From: Amphimedon queenslandica
Lineage: Eukaryota; Porifera; Demospongiae; Haplosclerida; Niphatidae
Reading direction: 5' to 3'
Assembly (NCBI RefSeq): GCF_000090795.2
Contig: NW_003546243.1
Coordinates: 309,520 to 373,519 of the forward strand
Length of the DNA stretch: 64,000 nucleotides
The notes under the pieces were generated by a model, which was not told where the DNA came from, did not search any database, and saw only the letters and a list, made by a program, of their open reading frames with translations. A program made the position numbers and the translations under genes. Shown one piece after another: positions 62,626 to 64,000 of the stretch (within the stretch, counting starts at the first letter, position 1; each line of letters opens with the position of its first letter).

Positions 62626-63819
62626 CTACTTGACATACAGCTCATAAAAGTGTACAGGAGTATCTTCATTGTTGGTGCTTTCTTCAGAACAAATCCTCAG
62701 CTCAATATAATCATTAGTCTTATTGCTACCATAGTCTCTATAAAACCATGGGAGACCAGGAGCAGAGCAGCAAGGGCCTTCAAGAGTGCCGCATCCTTGA
62801 CCATCCCACAGTGGATCAGATGTGTACAAAATTTGAGTATAGTTTGGATTAGAGTTACCAGATTCACAAAAGTAGTGATTTCCAACAAAACTGGGCACTG
62901 AAACAGTGCTTCCAGTGTTGCATGGACAATTATAAGTTTCATTAAAATAGCTATCTCCAAGTCCAGCCATTAGAGTCCAAACATGTTGACGAGGAGATCC
63001 ACGTGTGATGCTTATACCATCCATGTAATAAGAGTTGATATTAGTTTCTTTTGAAGCATTAAAACGTATGTGAAGTCCATCGGGTGATCCATACTGATAT
63101 CCTAATACTCTACCACATATTTGAGAATAATGAAGTCCATTTGATGGAAATTTAACTGATGCACAGCTACCTGACCCAAAATAGGCTGAACCTGAAAATG
63201 GTCTTCCGCAAACTCTAACACCTCCAGACTGATAAAACCTAAGTTCAGAAGGGCATTGCTCAAATGGATCGGACATATTAAGGTATGCCAGCCTTGTCCA
63301 TCCTTCTTCTAAACCGCAAAGTTCTTCCATATGACAATAGACATGGCGGTATCCATTACCATCAGGGCTTGCAAATAAGTATACACCTGATGAACTTTCA
63401 GGTAATATCTCTTGTACTTCTTTGCACGAGGTTGCTGAAAGTATTTTAATCTGATTTAGGGTTTTGTTAAATATCTTTGCATTGACATCACTACTGCTGG
63501 TGAGGCTTATGACATAGTTTAGAATTTCGTCAACCTTTTGTTGAATATCCTGATTTGGGGACATTGTGCTGGAGCTAGCTGTGCTGCTGTTTGAATTATT
63601 GTCCCTTTGAAAATTTTGCATAAACAGCATCAAGATAAAGATAAACAAAATTGCTTGTAGCATTATTATCAGCACCTGGGAAACAAAGAGCATTGCTGTC
63701 CATTTCTTTTTTAGCTTAGCCTTAGGTGAAGGTTGAATCGCATCAAATGGTGTTTGGTAGATATTTTGAGCTGCATTTTTAGTACTAGCTTGAAGGTCCA
63801 TGTATTCTGGCTGTTCCAT
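62626..63819 (-). CDS. Type II membrane protein with sponge/cnidarian fibrinogen-like domain, copy 2
   Basis: Tandem paralogue of the gene at 61069-62295, same single-exon plan. Start at MEQPEYMDLQAST; the frame is open to an ATG at 63879, again 20 codons upstream. TM QVLIIMLQAILFIFILMLFM, shorter stalk (DIQQKVDEILNYVISLTSS), then the same domain (GVYLFASPDGNGYRHVY, VRVCGRPFSGSAYFGSG, DPLWDGQGCGTLEGPCC, IELRICSEES). The domain is about 90% identical, whereas the tail and stalk differ clearly: ectodomain kept, inner and stalk parts free to change. Both copies keep all the domain cysteines that I can align. Confidence 0.75.
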   Translation of the reverse strand: MEQPEYMDLQASTKNAAQNIYQTPFDAIQPSPKAKLKKKWTAMLFVSQVLIIMLQAILFIFILMLFMQNFQRDNNSNSSTASSSTMSPNQDIQQKVDEILNYVISLTSSSDVNAKIFNKTLNQIKILSATSCKEVQEILPESSSGVYLFASPDGNGYRHVYCHMEELCGLEEGWTRLAYLNMSDPFEQCPSELRFYQSGGVRVCGRPFSGSAYFGSGSCASVKFPSNGLHYSQICGRVLGYQYGSPDGLHIRFNASKETNINSYYMDGISITRGSPRQHVWTLMAGLGDSYFNETYNCPCNTGSTVSVPSFVGNHYFCESGNSNPNYTQILYTSDPLWDGQGCGTLEGPCCSAPGLPWFYRDYGSNKTNDYIELRICSEESTNNEDTPVHFYELYVK

Positions 63820-63879
63820 GTCGCTCTGTTTAGTGAATACGACAATTGTATTGCACACTATCAATTTATACTGATGCAA

Positions 63880-64000
63880 AATTTGTAATCAAACATAAGG
63901 TAGTCAAACAAAAAATAGAGAATAAAAAATAAACACGACCATATTTGGATAATACCGATTTGTTGAAAACAGTTTATTTTGGCAGGTATCAAAAGTCATG
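63880..64000. other. Window end; no feature
   Basis: AT-rich sequence upstream of the last gene; nothing supported. Confidence 0.5.

Overview
The window looks like nuclear DNA of an early-branching animal, most likely a demosponge of the Amphimedon type. The grounds are inference from gene content: clear metazoan orthologues (Smad4, PLEKHF/phafin, EEFSEC, ABCA, GABA-B receptor, UNC93), very compact gene spacing, many short AT-rich introns with plain GT-AG ends, and several local gene expansions, including a secreted-type domain I know from sponge and cnidarian proteins. No bacterial, organellar or viral gene is seen.

Layout, left to right. 1-2873 (-): a class C GPCR of the GABA-B type, its 3' end cut by the window edge. 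3164-13998 (-): a full two-half ABCA transporter in many small exons. 14186-37778 (-): EEFSEC, the selenocysteine elongation factor, whose G4-side exon is separated from its G3-side exons by a 19.3 kb intron (17015-36326). That intron is filled almost end to end by an array on the opposite strand (17159-36046) of about nine related genes plus remnants. They encode unfamiliar two-pass membrane glycoproteins: variable cytoplasmic N-terminus, Cys-rich juxtamembrane motif, TM1, a 250-290 residue glycosylated ectodomain, TM2 and a short Cys-rich tail. All their introns are phase 1, so the exons are interchangeable cassettes. There is direct evidence of duplication, fusion, decay and exon exchange. 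This is the best candidate here for an undescribed system, perhaps a surface or endolysosomal recognition family, though its function is unknown.

37986-43326 (+): PLEKHF, divergently placed about 200 bp from EEFSEC. One of its introns holds a nest of DNA transposons, a hAT element and a Harbinger-like MITE both inside a second hAT-type element, each with target-site duplications. 43969-47804 (+): co-Smad Smad4, with a duplicated linker exon and a stop codon lying in a duplicated piece of the PLEKHF 3' region. 48588-52976 (+): three tandem aldo-keto reductases. 53121-55317 (+): a ZupT-like ZIP metal transporter. 55525-58915 (-): two nearly identical UNC93-type membrane proteins. 58950-60893 (-): an intronless 647-residue protein I do not recognise. 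61069-63879 (-): two tandem type II membrane proteins with the sponge/cnidarian fibrinogen-like domain.

Multiexon genes are given as start-to-stop spans; exon limits come from reading splice sites and frames by eye, with no transcript data.
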